Below are positions 57,801 through 64,000 of a stretch of DNA of 64,000 nt, piece by piece. How positions within the stretch are numbered: position 1 is the stretch's first letter; each line of letters opens with the position of its first letter. Source of the stretch: an uncultured Acidobacteriota bacterium (GTDB lineage Bacteria > Acidobacteriota > Terriglobia > Bryobacterales > Bryobacteraceae); NCBI GenBank assembly GCA_902826685.1, contig CADEFT010000007.1:124001-188000 (forward strand), given 5' to 3'. The position numbers were made by a program, and so were the translations under genes. The notes under the pieces are model-generated. The model ran no database searches. It was not told where the DNA came from and saw only the letters and a program-made list of their open reading frames with translations.

Positions 57801-58009
57801 CGCGCTTCTTCAATGCCGACTTTTCGGCCGTCAAGAATACGGTGATCGCCGAGAAATATACGGTGCAGTTCCGCGCCGAATTCTTCAACATCTTCAATAC
57901 GGTGCGGTTGAATGCGCCGAATGCGAACCGGTCGGCGGCACAGTTCGGCAGGATCACTTCGGCCGCGGACCCGCGTATCCTACAGTTCGCTTTGAAGTTC
58001 GCCTTCTGA
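54812..58009 (+). CDS. Oar-like TonB-dependent outer membrane receptor
   Basis: A 1,065-residue receptor. ATG at 54812 is preceded by GGGAGGT and starts a signal peptide ([19 protein letters not shown]). Carboxypeptidase-regulatory-like domain ([24 protein letters not shown]) at about 20-100; plug with [21 protein letters not shown] and a Cys pair ([10 protein letters not shown]); [38 protein letters not shown], the Oar signature; a long barrel with [12 protein letters not shown] and [11 protein letters not shown]; terminal LQFALKFAF. Same type as the receptor at 17246-20527 but with clearly different barrel loops. Monocistronic; the 3' end overlaps the convergent MFS gene by 30 bp. Confidence 0.88.
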   Translation: [1065 protein letters not shown]

Positions 58010-59164
58010 TGAGCTGACCGCCTGCGGGCGCGGCTGATCTTCGGCTTGAAAGAAGACCCAGCGGCCCGCGACGGCGGCGCAGATAACGCCGATCACCGCC
58101 ATCACGAAGGCGGACGAGTAGCCGTGGCGCTTGGCCAGCGCACCGGCGCCGAAGGAACTGATACCGACAAACAGGTCGTAGAAGGCGCTCAGGAAACTGA
58201 CCGCCGATCCGCGCTCATTGGCTGGCGTTTTGCGCAGCACAACGGTGGCCACCGAAGCCCATGGAAAGGAGAATCCAAATCCCAGGATCGCGGCGGCGCC
58301 GATGGCCACCGCGGTTTCCGGCCCCGTGGCCAGAATGCTAAGGCCCACCGCCATGCAGACCAGCCCGCCGTAGAACGTCACGCCACTGGGGATGCGGTCG
58401 GGCAGGCCGCCAAGAAAGAAGCGCGAAAGCAGGATAACCGCTGCGTAAGTGGAGAACGCGGCGGGACCCGAGTTGCCGTGATTAGCCAGATGGAGGATGA
58501 GAAATCCCGTGATGACGGGATAGTGGACGTTCACGAATCCCATGGCGATGCCGGGCATGATCTGATGCCGGGGAATGGTGAAGCGGCGCGGGGCGTGCGA
58601 AGGAACGTAGGTTTCGGGAATGCGCGAAAGAAACGCCACCGCCGCCACGGCACAAACGGTCTGCATCAGGGCCGCCAGTTCGAACGTTCCCAGCCAGTGG
58701 CCCACCACCGGCCCGACGGAGATGCCGCCCCAGATGCCGGTGCTGACATAGCCGAGTGCCTGGCTGCTGCGCTCGATGCCCGCGATTTCGACGGCCCAGG
58801 CGGCCGCGCCCGTATAGAGGCACGCTTCCCCAAAGCCCTGCAGGATGCGCCCCAGGTAGGCGGCCGTGATGCCGATGGGAAGAAGATAGGCGAGGCCGGC
58901 CAGTCCACAGCTCGACAGACCAACGAAAAGCGCGGTCTTGCGGCCTCGATTGTCGGCCAGCGGGCCGGAGAAGAAGCGGCTGCCGAGAGCGACCAGCGAG
59001 AAGATGCCGATGACGAAACCCACCGTCTGGTCTGTGCCGCCAAGGTCGTGGCGAACATGCGGCGCCAGTCTCGGCAGCACGGTTCCGATTCCGAGGAAGC
59101 CGAGAAACGTAGCGGCTATCAATGACCAGAACCGCGCACCCAAAGTATGCGCGGATAAACCCAT
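57980..59164 (-). CDS. MFS transporter
   Basis: A 394-residue membrane protein with twelve hydrophobic helices. MFS signatures: SRFFSGPLADNRGRKTALFVG between helices 2 and 3 (the GxxxDRxGRR loop as GPLADNRGRK) and a matching LLSRFFLGGLPDRIPSG in the second half. The GRILQGFGEACLYTGAAAWAVE helix resembles the drug/sugar efflux (YajR/AraJ-like) branch. Substrate unknown. TAAGAT ends 7 nt before the ATG and overlaps a GAGGAA, so both leaderless and leadered initiation are possible. Confidence 0.85.
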   Translation of the reverse strand: MGLSAHTLGARFWSLIAATFLGFLGIGTVLPRLAPHVRHDLGGTDQTVGFVIGIFSLVALGSRFFSGPLADNRGRKTALFVGLSSCGLAGLAYLLPIGITAAYLGRILQGFGEACLYTGAAAWAVEIAGIERSSQALGYVSTGIWGGISVGPVVGHWLGTFELAALMQTVCAVAAVAFLSRIPETYVPSHAPRRFTIPRHQIMPGIAMGFVNVHYPVITGFLILHLANHGNSGPAAFSTYAAVILLSRFFLGGLPDRIPSGVTFYGGLVCMAVGLSILATGPETAVAIGAAAILGFGFSFPWASVATVVLRKTPANERGSAVSFLSAFYDLFVGISSFGAGALAKRHGYSSAFVMAVIGVICAAVAGRWVFFQAEDQPRPQAVSSSEGELQSEL

Positions 59165-59171
59165 TTCCTCT

Positions 59172-59177
59172 ATCTTA
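59172..59177 (-). promoter_or_regulatory. Candidate -10 box (TAAGAT) for the MFS gene
   Basis: TAAGAT on the minus strand ends 7 nt before the ATG at 59164. Confidence 0.35.
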
Positions 59178-59182
59178 ACGGT

Positions 59183-59496
59183 TAGCGGCGGGCGGCGAGG
59201 AACCGAGGATCAGCAGGGCGGCCACGGACATCCGCGGGCCTTTGCGCGGGATCGAAGATTCGATGCGTAGCCACTGTCCCGAACCCACGTAGGGCGCGCC
59301 GGCCGGGATAGGCTTCCACGGCGCCACGGAGATCCACGTACCTCGACGGTGTAGCGGCTCGCGGGCAGCGCCACGGTCCGGAACCCACGTGAGGCGCGCC
59401 GGCCGGGATAGGCTTCCGCGGCGCCACGGAGATCCACGTACCTCGACGGGCAGCGTCACGGTGCGAAACACTGCGTGCGCTACCCAAGTAAGGCGC
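59183..59496 (-). repeat. Decayed duplicated copies of the 3' end of the YfhO-like gene
   Basis: The 332-bp gap after the YfhO-like stop holds no gene. It contains a degenerate copy of that gene's last about 80 bp (59183-59264, matching 59498-59585). It also contains two near-identical 70-bp blocks exactly 100 bp apart (59281-59350 and 59381-59450, differing at about four positions). On the minus strand the blocks encode AYPG, then FRTVALP and VEVR, echoing AYPGWRV...FRSVALP...VEMR of the gene. Stops and frameshifts interrupt them. This is a tandem partial duplication that has decayed. Confidence 0.75.
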
Positions 59497-61437
59497 TTAG
59501 CGGCGGGCGGCGAGGAAGCCGAGGATCAGCAGGGCCGCCAGGGAGATCCATGCGCCCTTTCGCAGGATCGACGGCTCGAAGCGCATCTCGACGGTGTGGC
59601 GGCCCGCAGGCAGCGCCACGGAGCGGAACGCTCCATGCGCCACCCCGAAGGCTGTTTCGCTGCCATCGACAAACACTCGCCAGCCTGGATAGGCGGCTTC
59701 CGACGTGATCAGCGTGGCCGGACCCGGCGCCGTGGTTTCGAGCACCACGCGGTTACCGCGATAGACGGACGCCGTCACCGTGCCGCCAGGCTCGACCGAA
59801 AAGCGCGGCCGCACTTCCAGGTTCTCGTAAACCAGGCGCCCAGGCAGCGTGGCGACGGCGCGAAAACGGGCCTGATCGAGCGTCGCGTCATCGATGGGGT
59901 TCCGTGAAAGCACGTAGCGCACGTTCATGAAATCGAGCATAGGGGAAGTCAAATCGCCGACTTCGTAGTAGCGGCCCCAGCGCTCACCTTTTACGAATTG
60001 CCGGCGGGCGGTCATGAAGGCATCGAGCGCGAAGGGGTCGTTGCCGGAAGCGGTGGGAACCGCCGTGATAGGGGCGCCCATGGCCCAATCCATCGACTCC
60101 TCCACGGTGTCGATGCGATAGGGCGGCGTCGCGCTGCCCGTCAGCTTTCGTATCGTCTGAAGCACTTCCGGCACACCATCGACGTGCGCCTCTCCGATGC
60201 CGGGATTCTCGAATTTCCACGCCGTGTTGATGGGGCGCGAGGAACTGACCAGGATCAAATCCATGGCGACGGCCGCGAGAACCGGCCATCGCCAGCGCGC
60301 TGGGATCGCCGCCAGACCGTAGCCGCACAGCACCGCCAGCGCCAGGCTGAAAGCAACCATGGCGAATTCGAGGTAGATGGCGGACTTCAGGAAATCCGGC
60401 AGCGAAACGAACCCAACGCGTCCGAGCGGGGTGGAATCGCCGAGCATCCACAGCAGTCCGGCCGCGGTGAGCAAGGCGTAGCGCCAAACGAAAGCCGGCC
60501 GCCTCCACAGCGCCAGCGCCGCCAGCGCCAGCACCGTCAGGCCGGAGTACAAGTAGAGGAACGTGGGATCGTGCGGCTGACGAAACGTCTTGAGATCGAA
60601 GACGCCGAAATGATTCGGCGAGAGCAGCGTCCAAAGGGAACCGGCCGGGATGCCGCCGCCGGTGCCCATCCAATCCATGCGGTAGCGCGCCACCGAAAGC
60701 CCTGTGAGCTCGAGCGTGGGCAGTAGCTGCACGGCGCTCAATACCAGCGAGGCGGCCAGCGCGGCGATGGCGGCGGCAAACGTGCGCCAGCCATGCAGCG
60801 CGCCGAAGATGGCGGCGAATCCGAATACGGCGCTGGTCACCGCCGGGAACCCGGCGAGGAACACCATCGACAACGCAATCGCGGTGACAGCCGCCCAGCG
60901 CACCGCGCCCGAGCGTTGAAAGCGCAACAGGCTCCACCAGACCAGGGGCAGGTAGCAGGCGGCGTTGATTGCGCCCAGGTGCTGCGTCTGCGAGGAAAAG
61001 AACGCGCCCAATTGGAAGGCCGTCGCCGCCGCCAGCGAACACACCGTATCGAGGCCGAGTTCTCGCGCCAGCCAGTAGGTGAAGCATCCGCCCGCGAATA
61101 CATGCAGCACCAGTTGCCACTCCAGCACGTAGAGCAGCGCGTCCGAACTGCCGGGCGCGGTGAGGTTATGAATCAACAGTGCGGCGATGGTGGGCGGATA
61201 GAAAAGCTGCGTGGTGAGGTTGGCGTAGAGCGGACGGCCGCAGTAGACCGATGGGTCCCAGAGCGGCAGCTCCCAGGCGCGCAACGATTCGGCGGTAAAC
61301 CAGGCGATGGGCAGGTGATAGCCGCGAATGTCCCAGGGGATGACGAACCCGGGCACGAACAGAACCTTGCGAAAGAAGAGCAGGATTTCGGCGAGCAGAA
61401 GAAGATAAGGACCTGAGCGCCCCGCCAGTAGCCGCAC
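59497..61437 (-). CDS. YfhO-family membrane protein (GT-C-like glycosyltransferase)
   Basis: A 646-residue polytopic protein. It starts GTG (MRLLAGRSGPYLLLLAEILLFF). The first periplasmic loop reads VIPWDIRGYHLPIAWFTAESLRAWELPLWDPSVYCGRPLYAN, the characteristic WDxxxYHxP...PLW.p....G.p motif of YfhO-family proteins, which glycosylate lipoteichoic acid or other envelope polymers in known cases. About 12 helices precede a soluble C-terminal domain (about 430-600) with NVRYVLSRNPI and a final helix (AWISLAALLILGFLAARR). The 3' end has been partially duplicated downstream. TATAGT ends 8 nt before the GTG. Confidence 0.83.
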   Translation of the reverse strand: MRLLAGRSGPYLLLLAEILLFFRKVLFVPGFVIPWDIRGYHLPIAWFTAESLRAWELPLWDPSVYCGRPLYANLTTQLFYPPTIAALLIHNLTAPGSSDALLYVLEWQLVLHVFAGGCFTYWLARELGLDTVCSLAAATAFQLGAFFSSQTQHLGAINAACYLPLVWWSLLRFQRSGAVRWAAVTAIALSMVFLAGFPAVTSAVFGFAAIFGALHGWRTFAAAIAALAASLVLSAVQLLPTLELTGLSVARYRMDWMGTGGGIPAGSLWTLLSPNHFGVFDLKTFRQPHDPTFLYLYSGLTVLALAALALWRRPAFVWRYALLTAAGLLWMLGDSTPLGRVGFVSLPDFLKSAIYLEFAMVAFSLALAVLCGYGLAAIPARWRWPVLAAVAMDLILVSSSRPINTAWKFENPGIGEAHVDGVPEVLQTIRKLTGSATPPYRIDTVEESMDWAMGAPITAVPTASGNDPFALDAFMTARRQFVKGERWGRYYEVGDLTSPMLDFMNVRYVLSRNPIDDATLDQARFRAVATLPGRLVYENLEVRPRFSVEPGGTVTASVYRGNRVVLETTAPGPATLITSEAAYPGWRVFVDGSETAFGVAHGAFRSVALPAGRHTVEMRFEPSILRKGAWISLAALLILGFLAARR

Positions 61438-61445
61438 CTCTGGCG

Positions 61446-61451
61446 ACTATA
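61446..61451 (-). promoter_or_regulatory. Candidate -10 box (TATAGT) for the YfhO-like gene
   Basis: TATAGT on the minus strand ends 8 nt before the GTG at 61437. Confidence 0.4.
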
Positions 61452-61454
61452 CCA

Positions 61455-62342
61455 TCAGCCATGCTGGTGGCTGGCGATGACGCGTTCACTGAATCCGCCC
61501 ACCAGGCTGCCCTGGCGTACGAACATCCAGTCGCTGATCTCCGATGCGGTGGCCCAGACGCGATCGCCCTGCTTCAGCTCGAGCCGGTGCGGATGGCTGT
61601 CGATCAGTCCGGCGATCCGTTCGCCGTTGATGTTGCAGACGCGAATCCAGATGCGCTCCTTCAACTTGCCGTCGGAGACCACAACCTTGACGGAAAATAG
61701 CTGCCCGGGCTGGCGCGTGCGGAAAGCGTCGAGAAACTCCTGCCAGCGGCGCTGGGCTTCGAGCGCCACCGGCGGCGTTTCCCCCTCTTTCGGCTCAACG
61801 GCCGTTTCGCGGAACGCATCGAAGGGATTGGCGCCTTCCAGGCGGTCCTTGAGCGCCAGGCCGCAAAGCCGCATCTGATTGGTGTGCGGCGAGATCAGTA
61901 CCAGGCAATCGTCTTCCACCAGTTGCGAGGTGAGCTTGCCCAGAAGCCCCATGCACTCGATGAAGTCCTTGCCTTCCGGGTTCTGCGGCCTCAACAGATC
62001 GACGCTCAGGAACGCTTTGTGTTTGGAAAACGCGCGGCGCACCGCGTCGGAGGCGACGTGGCGCGTGGCACGCTGCATGTCCTTCACATAAGGCATCGGC
62101 TGATTGGTGACAACCAGCGACCGGTTGCTCGACGAGACCACGTAGGTGGGCGGCTCACCGACCACCACGCCTCCCTCTTCGCCTGAGCCGTAGTGTCTGG
62201 CCCAGGCGGCGGACGACGCCACCCGCACCTGCTCGTTATCCAACTGGCGTGGACCGTCGAGCAGCATGACCAGCGAGATGAGCGGCTTGTCAGGCGCGGC
62301 CTGAAATCCGAGTACGCGGTTCATGAGGTTGATCAGCGACAT
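61455..62342 (-). CDS. DUF2314 domain protein
   Basis: A 295-residue protein starting MSLINLMNRVLGF, with GAGGA 5 nt upstream of the ATG. The N-terminal about 190 residues (LISLVMLLDGPRQLDNEQVRVASSAAW, SLVVTNQPMPYVKDM, KAFLSVDLL, DDCLVLISPHTNQMRLCG) resemble the DUF4261-like/immunity-type N-terminal domains. The C-terminus is DUF2314: RIWIRVCNINGERIAGLIDSHPHRLELKQGDRVWATASEISDWMF. DUF2314 proteins are sometimes immunity or small structural proteins; no function is known. No signal peptide. Followed by the YfhO-like gene 17 nt later. Confidence 0.7.
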   Translation of the reverse strand: MSLINLMNRVLGFQAAPDKPLISLVMLLDGPRQLDNEQVRVASSAAWARHYGSGEEGGVVVGEPPTYVVSSSNRSLVVTNQPMPYVKDMQRATRHVASDAVRRAFSKHKAFLSVDLLRPQNPEGKDFIECMGLLGKLTSQLVEDDCLVLISPHTNQMRLCGLALKDRLEGANPFDAFRETAVEPKEGETPPVALEAQRRWQEFLDAFRTRQPGQLFSVKVVVSDGKLKERIWIRVCNINGERIAGLIDSHPHRLELKQGDRVWATASEISDWMFVRQGSLVGGFSERVIASHQHG

Positions 62343-62451
62343 ATGATTCCTCATGCGTCTCATCGGCGGACTCATGGTGCCCCGATACCTGCTCAGGCTT
62401 TCCAGACAGGGTCGTACAACGAGGATCGGCGCGACCCTTAGGCGTCTCCGC

Positions 62452-63423
62452 TTACGCCCAGCGCATATGCTCACCGTCCTGGTGAGGCACAACGTTGCGC
62501 GCATTCGACGCCGGCTTCTTGTAGCGTTCCACTTTCGTGCCGATGGGCCCTTTCGCGGTACGTTCCAGCAGCGTGCTGATCTCGGCTGCCGGCATCTTCT
62601 CGAATGCCTTTACGATGGCGACATTCTGCTCCAATTGCTCCACCGTTTCGACGCCGGAAACCTGCGTATCCACGGGTTGGCTGAGCGAGAAGCGCAGGCA
62701 TTCCTCGATGGTGGCGACCTTATGCTGCGTGATGCCGCCGATGGCGTTGCTCTTCATGCCGATCAAGCCGAGGCCCTTCTTCTTGATCTTCGGCATCACC
62801 GAATGGATGAAGCTCAGATAGTGCGGGTCGACGAGGTTGACGGGATGCTGCACGGTCTCCCATCCGTCATAACCGTCGAGCAGGCGCTGGTGCACCGTCG
62901 GGTCGTGATGCCCGGTGAAGCCGATATGACGGACCTTGCCCTGTTTCTTCGCTTCGACAAACGCTTCCAGCGAGCCGCCGGGGCCGAAGATCTTGTCGAC
63001 TTCGGCGTGCGTGGACACTTCATGGCACTGCCACAGATCGAGGTAGTCGGTGTTCATGCGCTTCAGCGTTTCTTCAAGCTGCTGCATCGCCGACTTCCGG
63101 TCGCGCAACTGCGCTTTCGACATCAGGAGGATTTTCTTGCGCAACCCTCCGGTCAGCGCCTTGCCGTAGACTTCATCGCTACGGCCGTTGTGGTACTTGT
63201 GGGCGCTGTCAAAGAACGTCACGCCCAGGTCGATGGCGCGATGGATGATGCGGACGCCTTCCTCCTCGCCCTTGACGGCCATGTGAAAGCCGCCCAGGGT
63301 GAACTTCGATACTTCGAGTCCGCTCTTGCCGAGTGTGCCCATCGGCATGGGCGCGGCGGCAAGGGCTTTGCGATCCGCGGCCAGCGCGGCGGTGGCGAGC
63401 GATAGGAAGACGCGGCGTTTCAT
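62452..63423 (-). CDS. Tat-exported aldo/keto reductase
   Basis: A 323-residue AKR. The leader MKRRVFLSLATAALA is Tat-like. The catalytic tetrad is complete: D72 (FFDSAHKYHNG), Y77, K103 (LMSKAQL) and H134 (WQCHEV). The cofactor-binding end is shortened compared with cytosolic AKRs. Export of an NADPH-dependent enzyme is unusual, so it may fold with cofactor before Tat transport or use a sugar bound elsewhere. TACATT ends 9 nt before the ATG, a probable leaderless start. Confidence 0.83.
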   Translation of the reverse strand: MKRRVFLSLATAALAADRKALAAAPMPMGTLGKSGLEVSKFTLGGFHMAVKGEEEGVRIIHRAIDLGVTFFDSAHKYHNGRSDEVYGKALTGGLRKKILLMSKAQLRDRKSAMQQLEETLKRMNTDYLDLWQCHEVSTHAEVDKIFGPGGSLEAFVEAKKQGKVRHIGFTGHHDPTVHQRLLDGYDGWETVQHPVNLVDPHYLSFIHSVMPKIKKKGLGLIGMKSNAIGGITQHKVATIEECLRFSLSQPVDTQVSGVETVEQLEQNVAIVKAFEKMPAAEISTLLERTAKGPIGTKVERYKKPASNARNVVPHQDGEHMRWA

Positions 63424-63432
63424 AGCGATTCC

Positions 63433-63438
63433 AATGTA
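63433..63438 (-). promoter_or_regulatory. Candidate -10 box (TACATT) for the aldo/keto reductase gene
   Basis: TACATT on the minus strand ends 9 nt before the ATG at 63423, lying within the end of the kduD gap; no Shine-Dalgarno is seen. Confidence 0.4.
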
Positions 63439-63447
63439 CCAGAGGGC

Positions 63448-64000
63448 TCAGCGGCCCATCCAGCCGCCATCGACCACCAGAATCTCACCGCTCACGTAAT
63501 CGGAAGCGCGGGAGGCGAGAAAGACGGCGGCGCCTTTGAAATCCTCCGGTTCGCCCCAGCGGCCCGCGGGGATGCGCGACAGGATGGCGGGATTGCGCAC
63601 CGGATCGGCTCGCAGGGCGGTGGTGTTGTCGGTGGCGATATAGCCGGGCGCGATGGCGTTCACCTGCACCCCCTTTCCGGCCCATTCATTGGCCAGCGCC
63701 TTGGTGAGCTGGCCGATGGCTCCTTTGCTCGCCGCGTAGCCGGGCACGGTGATGCCGCCTTGAAAAGTCAGCAGAGACGCGGTAAAGATGATCTTGCCGG
63801 AGCCGCGCTCCACCATCCGCTTGCCGATTTCGCGGCTTAGCGTCCATTGCGAATTCAGGTTGGTCTGGATGATTTCATCCCAGTACTCATCCGGGTGCTC
63901 GGCCGCCGGTTTGCGCAGGATGTGGCCGGCGTTGTTCACAAGAATGTCGATGACGGGAAAATCGCGCGTCACGTCGCGGGCGAATCGCGCCACCGCGTCG
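63448..64000 (-). CDS. kduD: 2-deoxy-D-gluconate 3-dehydrogenase-like SDR (C-terminal part)
   Basis: The last 184 or so residues of a short-chain dehydrogenase; the N-terminus with the TGxxxGxG motif is beyond the right edge. What is visible matches KduD closely: ILVNNAGHILRKPAAEHPDEYWDEIIQTNL, the active-site Ser in FTASLLTFQGGITVPGYAASKGA (Y and K of YxxxK as GYAASK), and NAIAPGYIATDNTTALRADPVRNPAILSRIPAGRWGEPED followed by VVDGGW. KduD reduces 5-keto-4-deoxyuronate-derived sugar acids in pectin breakdown. It fits the PL22-like lyase earlier in the window. Confidence 0.85.
   Translation of the reverse strand, partial: DAVARFARDVTRDFPVIDILVNNAGHILRKPAAEHPDEYWDEIIQTNLNSQWTLSREIGKRMVERGSGKIIFTASLLTFQGGITVPGYAASKGAIGQLTKALANEWAGKGVQVNAIAPGYIATDNTTALRADPVRNPAILSRIPAGRWGEPEDFKGAAVFLASRASDYVSGEILVVDGGWMGR

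Noticed and set aside
59281..59450. Two direct repeats with regular spacing as a CRISPR array
   Set aside because: There are only two 70-bp units, they derive from a neighbouring gene, and no cas gene is present.
59175..59487. Short minus-strand open frames downstream of the YfhO-like gene as a separate protein
   Set aside because: Their sequences are degenerate copies of that gene's 3' end in shifted frames.

Overview
The window is GC-rich bacterial chromosome and most likely comes from an acidobacterium of the Solibacter/Bryobacter group (Bryobacterales). This is inferred from gene content: a DUF1553/DUF1549 cytochrome protein next to a DUF1501 Tat protein, two Oar-like TonB receptors of about 1,070-1,090 residues, many small Tat-exported enzymes (alpha/beta hydrolase, DUF362, mandelate-racemase-like, amidohydrolase, aldo-keto reductase), and an elongation factor P with a PGNLRG tip. 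I see no rRNA, CRISPR array, prophage or intact insertion sequence. Coding density is very high and operon genes often share ATGA, GTGA or TGATG junctions.

Layout. 0-12.6 kb: DUF1501/DUF1553 pair, a sugar-phosphate isomerase with a DUF218 protein, small hydrolases and secreted proteins, an exported methyltransferase with an oligogalacturonate-lyase-like propeller, small cytochrome and DoxX proteins, an orphan fliM and an NDH-2 dehydrogenase. 12.6-20.5 kb: an operon with two tandem paralogues of unknown function, a SelA-like PLP enzyme and a Tat hydrolase, then a large TonB receptor. 20.6-26.5 kb: a truncated GNAT remnant beside tRNA-Glu(CTC), DUF362, efp, two enolase-superfamily genes (the first lacking metal ligands), and a vapBC module. 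26.5-36.9 kb: PQQ propeller with an Nramp-like transporter, amidohydrolase, ald, an FHA-GAF-PP2C phosphatase, cytochrome c', esterases. 36.3-44.4 kb: rpe-bamD-response regulator-yajQ-hydrolase operon, carbonic anhydrase, rsmB/ttcA back to back, and a DUF47-Pit phosphate uptake pair. 44.4-47.7 kb: a cobalamin riboswitch controlling a BtuB-like receptor and a PduO-type adenosyltransferase. 47.7-53.9 kb: a translationally coupled glycan or glycolipid cluster. 54-64 kb: a broken PIN toxin with an intact antitoxin, a second Oar-like receptor, an MFS transporter, a decayed repeat array derived from the 3' end of a YfhO-like gene, DUF2314 protein, aldo-keto reductase and kduD.

The clearest functional modules are cobalamin uptake and activation (riboswitch, receptor, adenosyltransferase), phosphate uptake (DUF47 plus Pit), envelope biogenesis (bamD operon, peptidoglycan-binding protein, glycan cluster), and scattered polysaccharide or uronate catabolism (PL22-like lyase, mandelate-racemase-like dehydratase, KduD). 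A recurring regulatory feature is a TANNNT box ending 6-10 nt before the start codon of many first genes, which suggests widespread leaderless transcription. No single gene set here is a proven new system. The best candidates are the 12.6-17.2 kb paralogue/PLP operon and the 48.6-53.9 kb glycan operon with its embedded HpcH/HpaI aldolase.
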